A DNA stretch of 64,000 nucleotides from Kalmusia sp. IMI 367209. Lineage: Eukaryota > Ascomycota > Dothideomycetes > Pleosporales > Didymosphaeriaceae. The notes beneath the pieces are model-generated. The model saw only the letters and a program-made list of their open reading frames with translations. It was not told the origin of the DNA and did not search any database. The DNA lies in contig JAPEUQ010000005.1 of the NCBI GenBank assembly GCA_027946365.1, positions 806,001 through 870,000 on the forward strand, in the 5' to 3' direction. Position 1 is the stretch's first letter, and every line of letters starts with the position of its first letter. A program made the position numbers and the translations under genes. Below, piece after piece: positions 43,367-53,835 of the stretch.

Positions 43367-44157
43367 GGAAAAAGTTTCAAGTCTGATATATATAAATAAA
43401 ATGTAGGTATGGGTGATCTAGATGTCAAGTAGTGGGGAAGATAGTTACAGAGGTTATTTAAATTACTCTCAGCTTACGGGCCAAAACTATTGTACAACGC
43501 TGAGAACAGTTTCCTTAGGATGAGCTGCAATTGGTCCGCGTGCGCGCCGGAACCACGTGACAACAACTTGTCGAGTGTTACAAGTCTCCATGACCAGTCC
43601 ACGCTAGCATTTTTTTATGTGACCTGATTCGTCGTCGGATTTCACTAGGTGTCGTCAAGACCAAGTCTGCCTGAGCAAGCGGCGTCCTATCCCTGACTGC
43701 CCATGCGTGCCACTTTGTTTCCTACGGTCACGTCAAGGTGTCAGGCCATCTTCGTATAATCTACACTAAGCTAGATTTAGACAATACAAATGTTGTCTAT
43801 CATGTTTGGTAGCCACGTGTGTTGAGACTTTTAAGATATAGGCTTTGATTACATTCAATTATTTGCATCATTGACATTGTTTTTTGTGAAAAAAGACAAA
43901 AGGTTCTCACAGCAGAATCATCCCAATATATTCTCGCAAATTGATCAAACGATAATCAACCAAGATTTATCTTGGCACCTCTTCTCTTTAGACAGCAAAT
44001 GGACCCGAAGTTAACAACATCGTCGACGTTCAGGTAAAGCGTGACGTAGAACATGATGTCAACCAGAAGCCTGATTACGGCGCGGAAAGGGGGGGTTCGT
44101 CTCTAGCTGAGGGCGAGCTGTCTCGCATCAGAGATCGTTGACGTCGCATTTGTAGAT
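43367..44157. other. Spacer between the two micropeptide genes
   Basis: 791 nt without a supported gene; the upstream part is presumably the promoter of micropeptide A. No repeat of the flanking genes beyond the coding parts was noticed. Confidence 0.5.
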
Positions 44158-44280
44158 TCACTTACTATAGAGGTGCCAGAGACAGTAAATCAGCGCGAAT
44201 AATACCATAGCGAGAAGTTGAAGTAGAGAGAGTATATCTTGACGACTCCATTGGTTAGGAGGTTCACCAAGTGAGTCCAT
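44158..44280 (-). CDS. Single-helix membrane micropeptide B (40 aa), paralogue of the 43229-43366 gene
   Basis: ATG at 44280, TGA at 44158, 40 residues. It shares the ungapped pattern of the neighbouring micropeptide: MD start, QWSRQDIL at residues 10-17, LLQLLAM, then LWHLYSK at the C-terminus. Residues 16-37 form one hydrophobic helix with aromatic residues at its end, suggesting an inserted membrane helix with a Trp-His interface. The N-terminus is short and acidic/polar (MDSLGEPPN). A GTAAGT overlaps the last codons (donor after TAT A), so the gene may be spliced to a further exon, but the unspliced reading already ends where paralogue A ends. Both genes point the same way, 0.8 kb apart, which fits an old tandem duplication. 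No known family was recognised. Confidence 0.7.
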   Translation of the reverse strand: MDSLGEPPNQWSRQDILSLLQLLAMVLFALIYCLWHLYSK

Positions 44281-45135
44281 GATGGATTTCGATCATAAAT
44301 GTGTCTTCTTCTATGTTAGTAAGTGAAGTGAGGGGATTTTTTCGATGTGTAGACACGCCCATGACTATTAGCATGCTCATACATTTCCTCTGTCATGTGA
44401 TGTTAAGACGCGCTGCCTCGCTCAATGGTTTGAATGGCAGGATCATGCATACTCGTTTCCTAGGGGTGCGGCTCAAATTAATTCTAATTTGCTGCACAGA
44501 ACATGATGCGGTCAGCCTAACATATGCTGAAAGAGACCAGGTATATAATCCCTGTATGCGTCTGCAGAAGGCAGCGGGCTGCCTGCCAGGATTGATCCAT
44601 AGCCGCCACACTGTTCGTTGTTGCGGGGTGCGACCAGAGTGCGGCGAGAGAGACCCTGGTGCGCAAGCGAATACGGTCATTTCGATTCCCTTTGGCACAA
44701 ATAGTGGCAGTCCTGAGGAATCATTTGAGGGAACTTCAGAGCTTTCAGCTACTCAGGAGAGATTTACAATACCTCTTGGCTTCTATCTTCGGCGAGTGGA
44801 GAGATCCGATAGATAGCCTCTCGCGCGCCACAAAGCCATGCCACGATGTGCGCTAAGGGTATCGTATCAGATTCCGACGATCTGGTCCTTCGAATCAGGA
44901 ATTGTGTAAGATTGAAAGGCGCTCTCATGGTACGCACAATCTACAAGCTGTGAGTCTTAACTAGTACATATTCTAGTTTTTTTTTTTGGAATTAGAGGCC
45001 ATATGGTGCCGACAGAAGGAAAGTACTACACACCCAGGCGAAGTGAAGCCAGCGCAGTATAGGTGTATCCTGCTTGCTTCTAATACATTCCCGAAAAGCA
45101 TTGGCAGGTAAATCTAGTGTATTGACAACTGTAGG
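44281..45135. other. Intergenic region
   Basis: Upstream of micropeptide B and downstream of the FMN enzyme gene. A plus-strand frame of 171 codons starts at GTG and is not supported. A T-run lies near 44980. Confidence 0.5.
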
Positions 45136-46476
45136 CTATAATTTCGCTGGCTGGCTGAAAACTCTCAGGTCCTCTCGGCCGATATCAGACAAGGTTTTCT
45201 TCCCTAGATTGGCCAACGAGTTGTCGGTATCCGCCAAAAGACAATTAAGCACATGTGTGACACCGGCTTCGCCGCCCATCGCAAGTCCATAAATGTATGG
45301 ACGACCAATCAGTACAGCTTTGGCGCCCAACGCGATAGCTTTCAATACATCGGATCCTGTACGTATTCCACTGTCGAAAAGAATTGTCAAGCCCGAGTTC
45401 TTGACCTTCTCATCACCCCCAATTTCAGCCAATGCGTCAAGAGAAGCGATGGCGCCGTCGAGCTGACGACCACCGTGGTTGGACACTATTATCCCGTCTG
45501 CACCATATTCGATAGCCCTATGGGCGTCTTCAAGCGTCTGAATGCCTTTGAGTACGAGCGGACCATCCCAGTGTTTTCTAAGCGAGGATAGATGGCTCCA
45601 ATCGCGATACGCCCCCGAAGCAGTGAGACTTGTGAACAAGCGAGCCTTCTTCATAGTCGTAGCATTAGCGAGAATCTTAGCTGCACCGGTAAGACTTCCG
45701 GGTCGCTTGAGGATGCTCCAAATCTCCCCAATCTTCTCGGTAGCGGTTCTAGTGTCCTCTGCTTCTATTCTCTCATACATTCGTTGGAAAGCAGGATCTG
45801 AAAATCCGACCTGACAACCTTGGCCGTACACAAAGGGAAGATACGATTCGTCAAGATCGCGGGGTCTCCAACCAATCATGAAGGTATCGAGCGTGACGAC
45901 TAAGACCTTGAAGCCATTGGATTTGGCACGGCTTAGCAGGCTGGCAGTAACTTCTTCGGCTTGAGGTATTGGCCAGTAGAGCTGAAACCATCTATCGCCA
46001 TCTCCGTTCGCTTTGGCGACTTGCTCGATAGATCTCGTCGCAGCTGTGGACAAAATCATGGGGATCTGCGTCGATGCGCAGGCCCTGGCAGTCGCTTCTT
46101 CGGCATCAGGGTGGGCAATTTCTTGAACCCCTATGGGTGCCACAATCAGTGGACTTTTGTAGCGATGACCGAAAAGTTCCACGGAGTGATCCCGTTGAGT
46201 CGATTGAACCAGCATCCAGGGGCGTAATCGATAGCGCTCGAAGGCTGTTGTGTTTGAAGCATGTGTCGACTCGCTACCAGCGGCACCGTAGATATATGCA
46301 AAGCTGGGCTCTGATAATACCTTCTTTGCCTGTGCCTCCCATTCCGAAGGCTTGGTGGAGAAGTTCGGTTTGCGAAGGTTGGCGTAGATGCTGCGCTGAA
46401 ACTCGACGAACGCGTTGGGATCGGGCTCGTATTGCAATACACCTTTTGAATTGGAACTTGAAATTTGGTCGGGCAT
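45136..46476 (-). CDS. FMN-dependent alpha-hydroxy acid dehydrogenase/oxidase (lactate 2-monooxygenase type)
   Basis: TIM-barrel flavoenzyme oxidising L-2-hydroxy acids such as lactate; the long insert and motifs fit the lactate 2-monooxygenase/oxidase branch. Single exon, 446 residues. Seen: the N-terminal FAYIYGAAGSESTHASNTTA with FERYRLRPWML, SPLIVAPIGVQEIAHPDAEE, the FMN-contact segment MILSTAATRSIEQVA, WFQLYWP, KVLVVTLDTFMIGWRPRDLD, GPLVLKGIQTLEDA with the conserved Lys, the catalytic His/Arg motif SNHGGRQLDGA (about residue 335), and DSGIRTGSDVLKAIALGAKA with GRPYIYG binding the FMN phosphate. There is no cytochrome b5 domain, unlike yeast Cyb2, and no obvious targeting signal. A possible upstream ORF lies 38 nt before the start. 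Confidence 0.9.
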   Translation of the reverse strand: MPDQISSSNSKGVLQYEPDPNAFVEFQRSIYANLRKPNFSTKPSEWEAQAKKVLSEPSFAYIYGAAGSESTHASNTTAFERYRLRPWMLVQSTQRDHSVELFGHRYKSPLIVAPIGVQEIAHPDAEEATARACASTQIPMILSTAATRSIEQVAKANGDGDRWFQLYWPIPQAEEVTASLLSRAKSNGFKVLVVTLDTFMIGWRPRDLDESYLPFVYGQGCQVGFSDPAFQRMYERIEAEDTRTATEKIGEIWSILKRPGSLTGAAKILANATTMKKARLFTSLTASGAYRDWSHLSSLRKHWDGPLVLKGIQTLEDAHRAIEYGADGIIVSNHGGRQLDGAIASLDALAEIGGDEKVKNSGLTILFDSGIRTGSDVLKAIALGAKAVLIGRPYIYGLAMGGEAGVTHVLNCLLADTDNSLANLGKKTLSDIGREDLRVFSQPAKL

Positions 46477-46510
46477 GCTGACAGATGCTGGGAGAATATG
46501 ACTTCAAAAG

Positions 46511-46672
46511 TTATTGATGGAGTGGGAATGATAGGGAGACAATAAGCCTGACGATCTTGCCGAGGTACAAGGAGAAATCCCTGTTCCGGCGATCGTCATT
46601 GTGGTCAAAGCGAGGTTGATCCTCAGCTCCAGCCCACTCGATGCTAATAGCAAAGCGCTTGTTGACAGCCAT
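46511..46672 (-). CDS. Possible upstream ORF, 53 aa
   Basis: ATG at 46672, stop at 46511, ending 34 nt before the start codon of the FMN enzyme on the same strand. The product starts MAVNKRFAISIEWAGAED and is mixed polar and hydrophobic. No family was recognised. It could be a regulatory upstream ORF or chance. Support is only position and an ordinary codon mix. Confidence 0.2.
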   Translation of the reverse strand: MAVNKRFAISIEWAGAEDQPRFDHNDDRRNRDFSLYLGKIVRLIVSLSFPLHQ

Positions 46673-46960
46673 AATCGTACTCACGCTACGCACGTTCTCG
46701 GATAATTTTGGGCACGCTATCTACATATGCGGCTAGACCTCATGCCTGTGCATTCGGATGTTCAGGAACCCGGCGTGGAGGTCTGTATAATCATTTCGTT
46801 GACACACGGTGTCTGGTGTCTCGAGACCGATCGATTGATACACAGTTGCCGTGCTAGGCTCTACGTCATCCGTCTTTTTGTTAGGCGCTTGTTTATAAGA
46901 AAATATCATTATTACTAGCCAATTCCGCGCTTCAAAGTGAGACACGGGCGTTAGCGAACA

Positions 46961-47007
46961 TGAGCAGGGGGTTTAATGGCGCGTACGCGCCATTAAACCA
47001 CTGCTCA
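46961..47007. repeat. Perfect 28-nt palindrome inside a longer hairpin
   Basis: Positions 46971-46998 are a perfect palindrome; each half reads GTTTAATGGCGCGT on its own strand. Flanks TGAGCAG (46961-46967) and CTGCTCA (47001-47007) are also complementary, with a small bulge between, making a stem of about 22 pairs. It begins 6 nt past the stop codon of the minus-strand NG-repeat gene, so it would lie in that mRNA's 3' UTR. It may instead be a dimeric DNA-binding site. Confidence 0.85.
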
Positions 47008-47012
47008 CAGCG

Positions 47013-48883
47013 TTACCGTCCCCGCCATCCAACGTACATCGCGAAATAATAAGGCAATCGCCACGCTTCTACTTCTTTGAATCTGATACATGTCCCCCCA
47101 GAAGACTTCGAACTCGTAGCCGCCGTAGGCACCACCCATTCCGTTCTTGAACCTGACCCTGCCGCTGTTTGAGTTGATGCCGCGGTCAGAATCGGCTCAG
47201 CCACGCTACTAGGCACATTCAACCATTTAATAGAAGGGAGTTGGGTCTCCGCTGCCTGCACTGTGAAGACATAGCTAAATTGTATCATGGAAAGTGCTGT
47301 AGTGTAGGACGACGTCTGAACAAGCATACGAGACGTCTCATCCATGACCATTATCGCTTTGGTATGGTCGATGGTTATCGATGCTTTATGATACTTCTGC
47401 CACATCGCAGGCGCAATGAGTAGATATCCATCATTGTCTGGCAATTTTACTATCCAGATGGACGTTGTGTTCCCACTACCGCTTGAATCCTTGATGTTGA
47501 CCGGGTAGAACTTATCCACGATCTCGCCATCGATCTCAAGCTCGGTCCCGGAAGCAGAAAGCTTTAGAGTATGACTTTTATAGTTAAGGCTCGTGCCTGG
47601 TAAGATTTGTTGACCGTTGGGCAGCGTGACCAGTGAATATTGCATTGGCGAAGATGGAGTAAGCTCTCCGGATTGCTCTAGCTCGAACGGGTCACCGTTA
47701 ACCAGAACGACTGATGGCGAAGAAACAGGCAGAGAGACTATGAGTGTTCCCACTTTTGTCGATGAACCTGGAAGTAGTGTTTTTCCGTTAGGCAGCACGA
47801 TGCACAGACCTGAAGGTGCTGGTCGTAGAGCAAATGGGACAGCTGCCGGGATAGCAAATGGTTTTCCATTAACGATAACGGAATTGAGTGCAGTATTCGT
47901 CGGAACCGAGATGAGAAATGTCGACACCGTAGTCGCGGATCCTGGGAGTAGTGTATGCCCATTTGGGAGTACAATGCCCGGACCCAATGTCGGAGGCCAG
48001 ACTACAACTGGCAGAGTGGCCGCCACCCGAGTTGCCGATCCTGGACGTAGCGTATGTCCATTCGATAGAATAACACTCTTGCCAGATGATGCCGGCCCCA
48101 CTGATGTGAAAATATTTGGATTTGTAGGCTTTGCAGTGTCTAGGCTTGGTCGCTTCGTGGTGAGAGCGGGCGCTGCGTTCGTTACTGGTATCGAGGGAGA
48201 CTGTGTTGCTGACACTATTGGCTGTATGAAAGTCAACACTGGGCGTCCAGTAACCGATAACGATATCGTGGTAGGTCTTTCAGGTGTGATATACTCGGTT
48301 TTTATGTCTGTTCGAGTATTCGTAATAAAGTAGCTGACTTGAGTATGTACTGTGATGATATTGGTGATGACTGTCCAGGTGCTCGTAACGTTTGTCGTGA
48401 CTGTTCGATAAAGTGTGGAAGACCAAGGCGCACAGCTAATTCCAATCAGCTATTATTCCATTAGGTTGAAGGGGCCGTTGCCAACCTAGCCTGTTCACTT
48501 GATGAAGTGGAAATATTGGTCTGAATTGGAAAATCCCTCTTCCTCTCATTGATCGTCAACGTTGTTGTGGAGGTCACAGTGATATACGTTGGAATGACAG
48601 TGGCTTCGGTGCTTGTGGTAACTCTACATAGCGTCCCTCCACAACTAAAACCCTGTCTTTTACATAATATCACTTGGCAACTTGTCCTGGTTGTCCAATG
48701 AGTTTCTATGGTAGTGACATTTGAAGTTATGGTCGTAGGAAATGCACATGATGTCTCAAGATCATCTCTGGCTATGGTCGGGTGCGGAGTGATGTATGCG
48801 GTTCCAAGCGACGCTGAAGTCACATCTCGCGCGGTGGCCGTCTGAGCGAGATTGAATAGGAGCACTACAAGAAGATGGAACAT
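47013..48883 (-). CDS. Secreted Thr/Ser-rich protein with six ~30-residue NG repeats
   Basis: Function unknown, extracellular. Exons 48883-48486 and 48435-47013, 606 residues; the intron donor (GTTGGC) is non-consensus, so the join is probable, not certain. A signal peptide (MFHLLVVLLFNLAQTATA) is followed by about 240 Thr/Ser-rich residues with sequons, likely an O-glycosylated stalk. Six units centred on Asn-Gly start at residues of about 258, 291, 322, 349, 379 and 406. Four have the form NG(H/K/Q)xLxPGS/T (NGHTLRPGSAT, NGHTLLPGSAT, NGKTLLPGSS, NGQQILPGT) and two the form NGxPF (NGKPFAIP, NGDPFELE). This suggests a stack of beta hairpins. A globular C-terminal part follows. No GPI signal is seen. 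Confidence 0.75.
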
Positions 48884-49293
48884 GATTAGCTATCGAATTC
48901 GCTTTGTACATGGTCGACGTTCGCATTATAGCGGATTCAGCAGATGGGCAGTGTAAAAGAAGGCAACTGAGTATAGAACGTTTCTGCTTAGATATGAAAA
49001 TCCTTCCAGCCCGACGACCTGCATCCCTGTCTCTTCACCAGCACCGAGGCCAATCGTAAAGTTTAGCTTGTATTAGCAGTTCGTGGTGTGGGCCATGATA
49101 ATGAAGCGAGTGAGGTCAGGCCGAGCTTATTGGTTCCGAGCTTCGGTGATGTGGCCCCCGCGGAGGTGCAATCAACCCATATGTGGTGGTACGGCCCGAG
49201 GTGCATATATTAAAAACTTAAATCCAGATACGAAGCTATCAAAACATTTCGCCCCTCGTAAAATGGGGCTACCCTCCCGCTTGCTGTGAGTAG
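48884..49293. other. Divergent intergenic region
   Basis: 5' flanks of the NG-repeat gene (-) and the aspartic-protease-like gene (+). A first exon of the latter may be hidden here but could not be placed. Confidence 0.45.
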
Positions 49294-49368
49294 ACAGGAT
49301 ACGCGCATGAAGCAATAGTTCGACGCATTCTGCTGCTAAATCTGGTGCATCTCCTACAACTTATAGGA

Positions 49369-50966
49369 ATGGTCGCCACACCGATTGATTTTGCTCCCAC
49401 ACAGGATTTCATCGGCAACGATGGTTCATGGAGCAGTTTTGCGGTGAGTGTCGGCACTCCATATCAAGATTTCCGAGTTTTTCCCGCTACCAGCAGTCAA
49501 GAAACTTGGGTACCTGTCCCAGAAGCGTGCCAATACAGCAATAACACTGTCTGCATTTCGTCAAGAGGCGCGTTCAATCATCTTTTCCAGACGAACGCTT
49601 CGACTACATGGAAGGAAATCGGCCTCTATGACCTCACACTGGAGAAAGAGCTGGGGTATCAGGGCAACGGCATATATGGAACGGACATGGTTAGCCTTGA
49701 GCTCTCGAGCACTAGCCCTGTCAAACTTGAGAATCAGATTGTAGCTGGCATCGCCACTAACGATTTCTACGTCGGACTTTTTGGCCTTGGGCCAAGACCG
49801 GTCAATTTCTCCAATATGGAATATCCAGTGCCATCATTTTTGGGAACGTTATTGGATCAAGGTAGAATACCAAGTTTGTCCTATGGGTATACCGCTGGTG
49901 CTGCGTACAGTATGATCAATTCTTTTTCTTGTGAACTTAACATAGAATATGCTGACCATTGATAGCGACTCCTAGGCTTGCTGGTAGTCTCACACTTGGC
50001 GGGTATGACGAGTCACGAATCATACCAGACGGCGGTCAGTTCCCGTTCAACCCCGACAATCCGTTTAGCCTGTTCATCCAATCCATAACATCCTCCAACT
50101 CTCTGAAAGGTCGAGCCACTCTCTTAGATGACTCTCAAATAACTTACGTATCGATCGATTCCTCAATACCGCACCTCTGGCTCCCGCGAGACGTTTGTGA
50201 TCGATTTGAGGAGGCATTTGGACTCAAGTACGATGCAGACACCGACCTTTACCTGACCGGATCTGTGGAGCGGAAATTGATGTTGAGTCAGAACGCTTCG
50301 ATAACAATCGGACTTGGTAGTACCTCAGATCCCACAAACCGCACAAACATTGTCATGCCATACGCAGCATTCGATCTACAGGCCACCGCTCCAATCTATT
50401 CTAATGCGACGCACTATTTTCCAATACGTAGAGCGGCCAATAACACGCAGTATAGACTGGGGCGTACCTTTTTGCAAGAGGCGTACATTATCGCGGACTA
50501 TGAACGTTCAATCTTTGCGGTGCATCAAGCTCGACACCAGGAAGTGATGCCTCCAGCATCGATAATACCAATCTTGCCGAAGAATGAGACCAAGTCAGGT
50601 GAATACGACAAGCCAAGCTCTGGCATTGTCTTGGGCAAATCTGAGCTCGCAGGTATCGTAGTCGGTGCATGTGTAGCAGCAGCACTATGCATTGCGTTCG
50701 CTATGTTCTTATACAGACGAAGGAAAGACCTGCGGCGTCGGAGAAAGGAGACTTTCCAACTCACGGGGGGATACCATCCTCATCTCGTCAGCAAAGGTTT
50801 ATCAGAGGTTGACAACCAAAACAAAACTCCCACAGAGCTCCACGATGAGGCTCTTCAAGAGATGTCACAGCCACTGGCTGAAATTTGCGGAGCTGGGAAA
50901 CATCCTGTCTTGCTAACTGATGATCTTCAAGCTACATTGACAGAACTGCCGACTGAACAAAATTGA
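49369..50966 (+). CDS. Membrane-anchored aspartic-protease-like protein (A1 fold)
   Basis: Pepsin-fold protein of the fungal cell-surface group. Exons 49369-49909 and 49966-50966, 513 residues from the first in-frame ATG. The frame is open from 49294, and the segment just upstream (LLLNLVHLLQLIG) looks like a signal peptide without a start codon. So either a first exon is missing (an AG at 49366 could be an acceptor) or the 5' end is damaged. Family marks: FAPTQDFIGNDGSWSSFAVS, VGTPYQDFRVFPATSSQETW, FGLGPRPVNF, SLSYGYTAGAAY, GSLTLGGYDESR, IDSSIPHLWLP. The first catalytic Asp (DTG) reads ATS; the second site keeps Asp (DSS). One membrane helix near residue 410 (GIVVGACVAAALCIAFAMFL) precedes a basic tail. 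It may be inactive. Confidence 0.75.
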
Positions 50967-51476
50967 ACAGAGCTGAGCGGCAAGCCACTACCACTACAAG
51001 GATCTACAAGTGAGCACATCGTCAAACAATGAATACTGTTGAATGTTGGATGTCTTCACAAGCTCGCACTGGGTGCGTCCAAGGAACCTCGGTCAAAACC
51101 CAAAGAAGCCTAGCGTAAACCTTCCCCACCATTCACCACGCGATCGCTTTCCTCGCCGTCCGCCTCGCAACCTAAACTGACCAATAATCAAAGCACAACT
51201 AAACAAACAACGCACCAAAGACAAGATCCAACTGGCCTTCTCGCAACCTTGACCGTATAAGGTGCTTCACGAACACCTGGGACCCTCGTGTTGTAGCATG
51301 GCGATCTAAGGTTTAGCCGCGGCTTCATGCCCTTTACGACCTCACCCGCAGCAATGTGCCACTGGGGATAATAAGAGCCTGCGTAAGCTACAACCCAGGC
51401 AGAAACATATGAGAATACTCAAATAGTCGCTCTACTTCTGGCCGCAAGTGTGCCGGCGTCTGCATTCTGCGTCACT
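50967..51476. other. Intergenic region, nothing recognised
   Basis: Between two plus-strand genes; presumably the P450 promoter. Confidence 0.5.
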
Positions 51477-53164
51477 ATGGAATTTACACCCATCAACATC
51501 CTCTTTGCCTCGCTATTGGAGACTGCTATCTCTTTTTATTTCTTTCCTCATTTCTTTTCTCAACATACACTCGCGTCATTCTTTCTCATTTTCGCTTCGA
51601 TCCAGGGCATCGCCTGGTGCTTTTATAAACTCTACATTTATCCCTTCTTCCGAAGCCCGCTCCGCCACCTGCCACATCCACCAAAGGGGGGCTGGCCGCT
51701 CGTCGGCCATGGTTTTGTAGTCTTCGGACGCCCACTTGGTGAACCTTTTCTCCAGTTGCTCAAAGAGACAGAGAATGACGGACTCATCCACTTCCGCAGC
51801 TTTTTCAACGCCGATCGACTACTGCTGGCGAGTCCAACTGCCATCGCAGACGTCCTTGTGCACAAGAGCTACGATTTCGAGAAACCACGGTGGACCAGGG
51901 AGTTCTTGAGGAAGTTCCTGGGAGATGGGCTGTTGATGACCGAGGGCGAGGAGCACAAGCATCAGCGCAAGCAGATAATGCCGGCTTTCAGCTTCCGCCA
52001 TATCAAGGAGCTGTACCCAGTTTTCTGGGCGAAATCGATTGAGCTATGCGAAGTTACCAAAAAGGAGCTGTGGGATAAGCCTGACAAGGTTGTTGAAATT
52101 GGCCATTTTTCGACACAGGTCACGTTGGATATCATCGGACTTGCCGGTCTCGGTCGTGATATTGGTTCTTTGAGGAATAATGACGATGACCTTATCAAGA
52201 ACTATGAGGAGATTTTGGAGCCTACCAACGAGAAGGCGGTATACTTCGTTTTGCATCTTCTCTTCCCACCGTGGTTCATCAAAGCACTGCCGTGGAAGCT
52301 ACACGAGCGAGTCAGAATTACCACGGGCAATCTGAAGAGAATTTGCGGTGAGTTCGTGGCTGACAAGAAGAGCCGGATGAAGATGGAAAGTCAGGAAAGT
52401 GTCGATATATTAAGCATCATGCTTCGATCGAATAATTTCTCAGATGATGGACTAGTCGATCAGCTTCTGACCTTCCTCGCGGCCGGGTATGAACCATGCA
52501 TGCCATAACTACTCTTCACTCTCCAATACTAACCGAATGCAGCCACGAGACGACATCATCAGCCTTGACCTGGGCGACATACCTCCTCTCAACACACCCT
52601 GAAACACAAACGCACTTGCGGGCAGAGATTCACGAGAAAGTCCCCAATCCAAAAGCACTCTCAGATCCTTCAGTCGACATTGCTGCACTTCTCGAATCCC
52701 TCCCTTACCTGAACGCCGTCTGCAACGAAGTCCTCCGCCTCTTCCCCACCATTCCCGTAACAGCTCGCGTAGCCACCCGCGACACCACCATCTGCGGCCA
52801 CTTCGTTCCCAAGGACACGCTTCTTCACGTGGTGCCGTGGGCCACCAACCGCGACCCAGCGCTTTGGGGTCCAGACTCTGAGAAATTTGTGCCCGAGCGC
52901 TGGATCGACGAGTCGGGGCGCACGACTATGAACGGCGGCGCCGACAGCAACTACTCGTTTTTGACGTTCCTGCATGGACCGCGGAGTTGCATTGGCGAGA
53001 GATTTGCGAGGGCCGAATTGAGGGCGTTGGTTGCGGCCTTTGTGGGGGAATTTGAGATGCGTCTGGCGAATCCTGAGGAGAAGGTGCGCATCGGTGGGAC
53101 GATTACCAGCAAGCCGATCAACGGGATGAGATTGAAATTGGAGCCCGTGAAGTGGGGGGAGTGA
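51477..53164 (+). CDS. Cytochrome P450 monooxygenase
   Basis: Microsomal haem-thiolate monooxygenase; substrate unknown. Exons 51477-52486 and 52543-53164, 543 residues. The start is the ATG before EFTPINILFASLLETAISFY; the open frame from 51450 begins at GTG. Two hydrophobic N-terminal segments form the ER anchor, followed by a Pro-rich hinge (RHLPHPPKGGWPLVGHGF). Helix C shows HKHQRKQIMPAFSF (WxxxR-like region). The I-helix AAGHETTSSALTWA is split by the intron. ExxR is EVLR (about residue 397), PERW follows, and the haem loop FLHGPRSCIGERFARAEL carries the Cys thiolate at about residue 485. The layout resembles fungal CYP4/CYP3-clan enzymes. No biosynthetic gene cluster surrounds it. Confidence 0.93.
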
Positions 53165-53835
53165 GGAGAACGAACTCTCTTCTTTGGTCATGATGTTCTT
53201 TTCTTAGTTGATGATATTTGGGCAGCGCATCACGACTCCATGATCAATCCTAGTATGCTTCTTTTCAGTGGGTAATTTCTATCCTAGCGAAAATCATAAA
53301 AAATCCATAAAAGTTTTGTCTTCGATTACGAGCCAGATGCGAGTTTCTCAATTAGTGAATTTTTAGGTTCGCAATAATTTGCTAAGAAATGTGGTCCTTA
53401 GGACCTCTATAACATACGGAGTAAAGAAAGAGAGATGTATTTCGGGTTGCGTAGAAGCTTGTTTTAGTAATTGAACGGTGGTCGAATGATGCACTTACAG
53501 CTGATAGAAGTTGTGCATGCGTAGCTTGAGCGGAAGTGAAGAGTTAGAGATTGTCTTTTGTAATCTGGAAACAAGAGAGGATATCAAACAGTCAATGTAT
53601 TGTATGCTGGTGTAATACATGCAGCAGTATATCCGACTGCATACTATTATACCACATATTTTACACTTAGAAGGTGGGAGTAGAGGACTTACCGAAAGTT
53701 GAGCGGCTAGTAGCGTTAGCGATCGACAAGATCAAGCGTTAGCTCCGCGCACACATCCTAGCTATATGAATTTGATAGCTCCAAAATTAAGCATCGATCA
53801 CCCAGAATCACCATCGCGTTTCAGCAAACGCATTC
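53165..53835. other. Intergenic region upstream of tRNA-Tyr
   Basis: AT-rich, with no coding frame. No second tRNA or repeat was recognised. Confidence 0.5.

Larger units (their letters stand above)
46477..47012. other. Intergenic region with hairpin and possible upstream ORF
   Basis: Promoter side of the FMN enzyme gene and 3' flank of the NG-repeat protein gene. It contains the inverted repeat at 46961-47007 and the small frame at 46511-46672. Confidence 0.5.

Noticed and set aside
44301..44816. 171-codon plus-strand frame
   Set aside because: Starts at GTG, overlaps the promoter of micropeptide B, and has no recognisable domain.
51477..53164. Secondary-metabolite gene cluster around the P450
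   Set aside because: No polyketide synthase, peptide synthetase, terpene cyclase or pathway regulator lies within the window; neighbours are unrelated.
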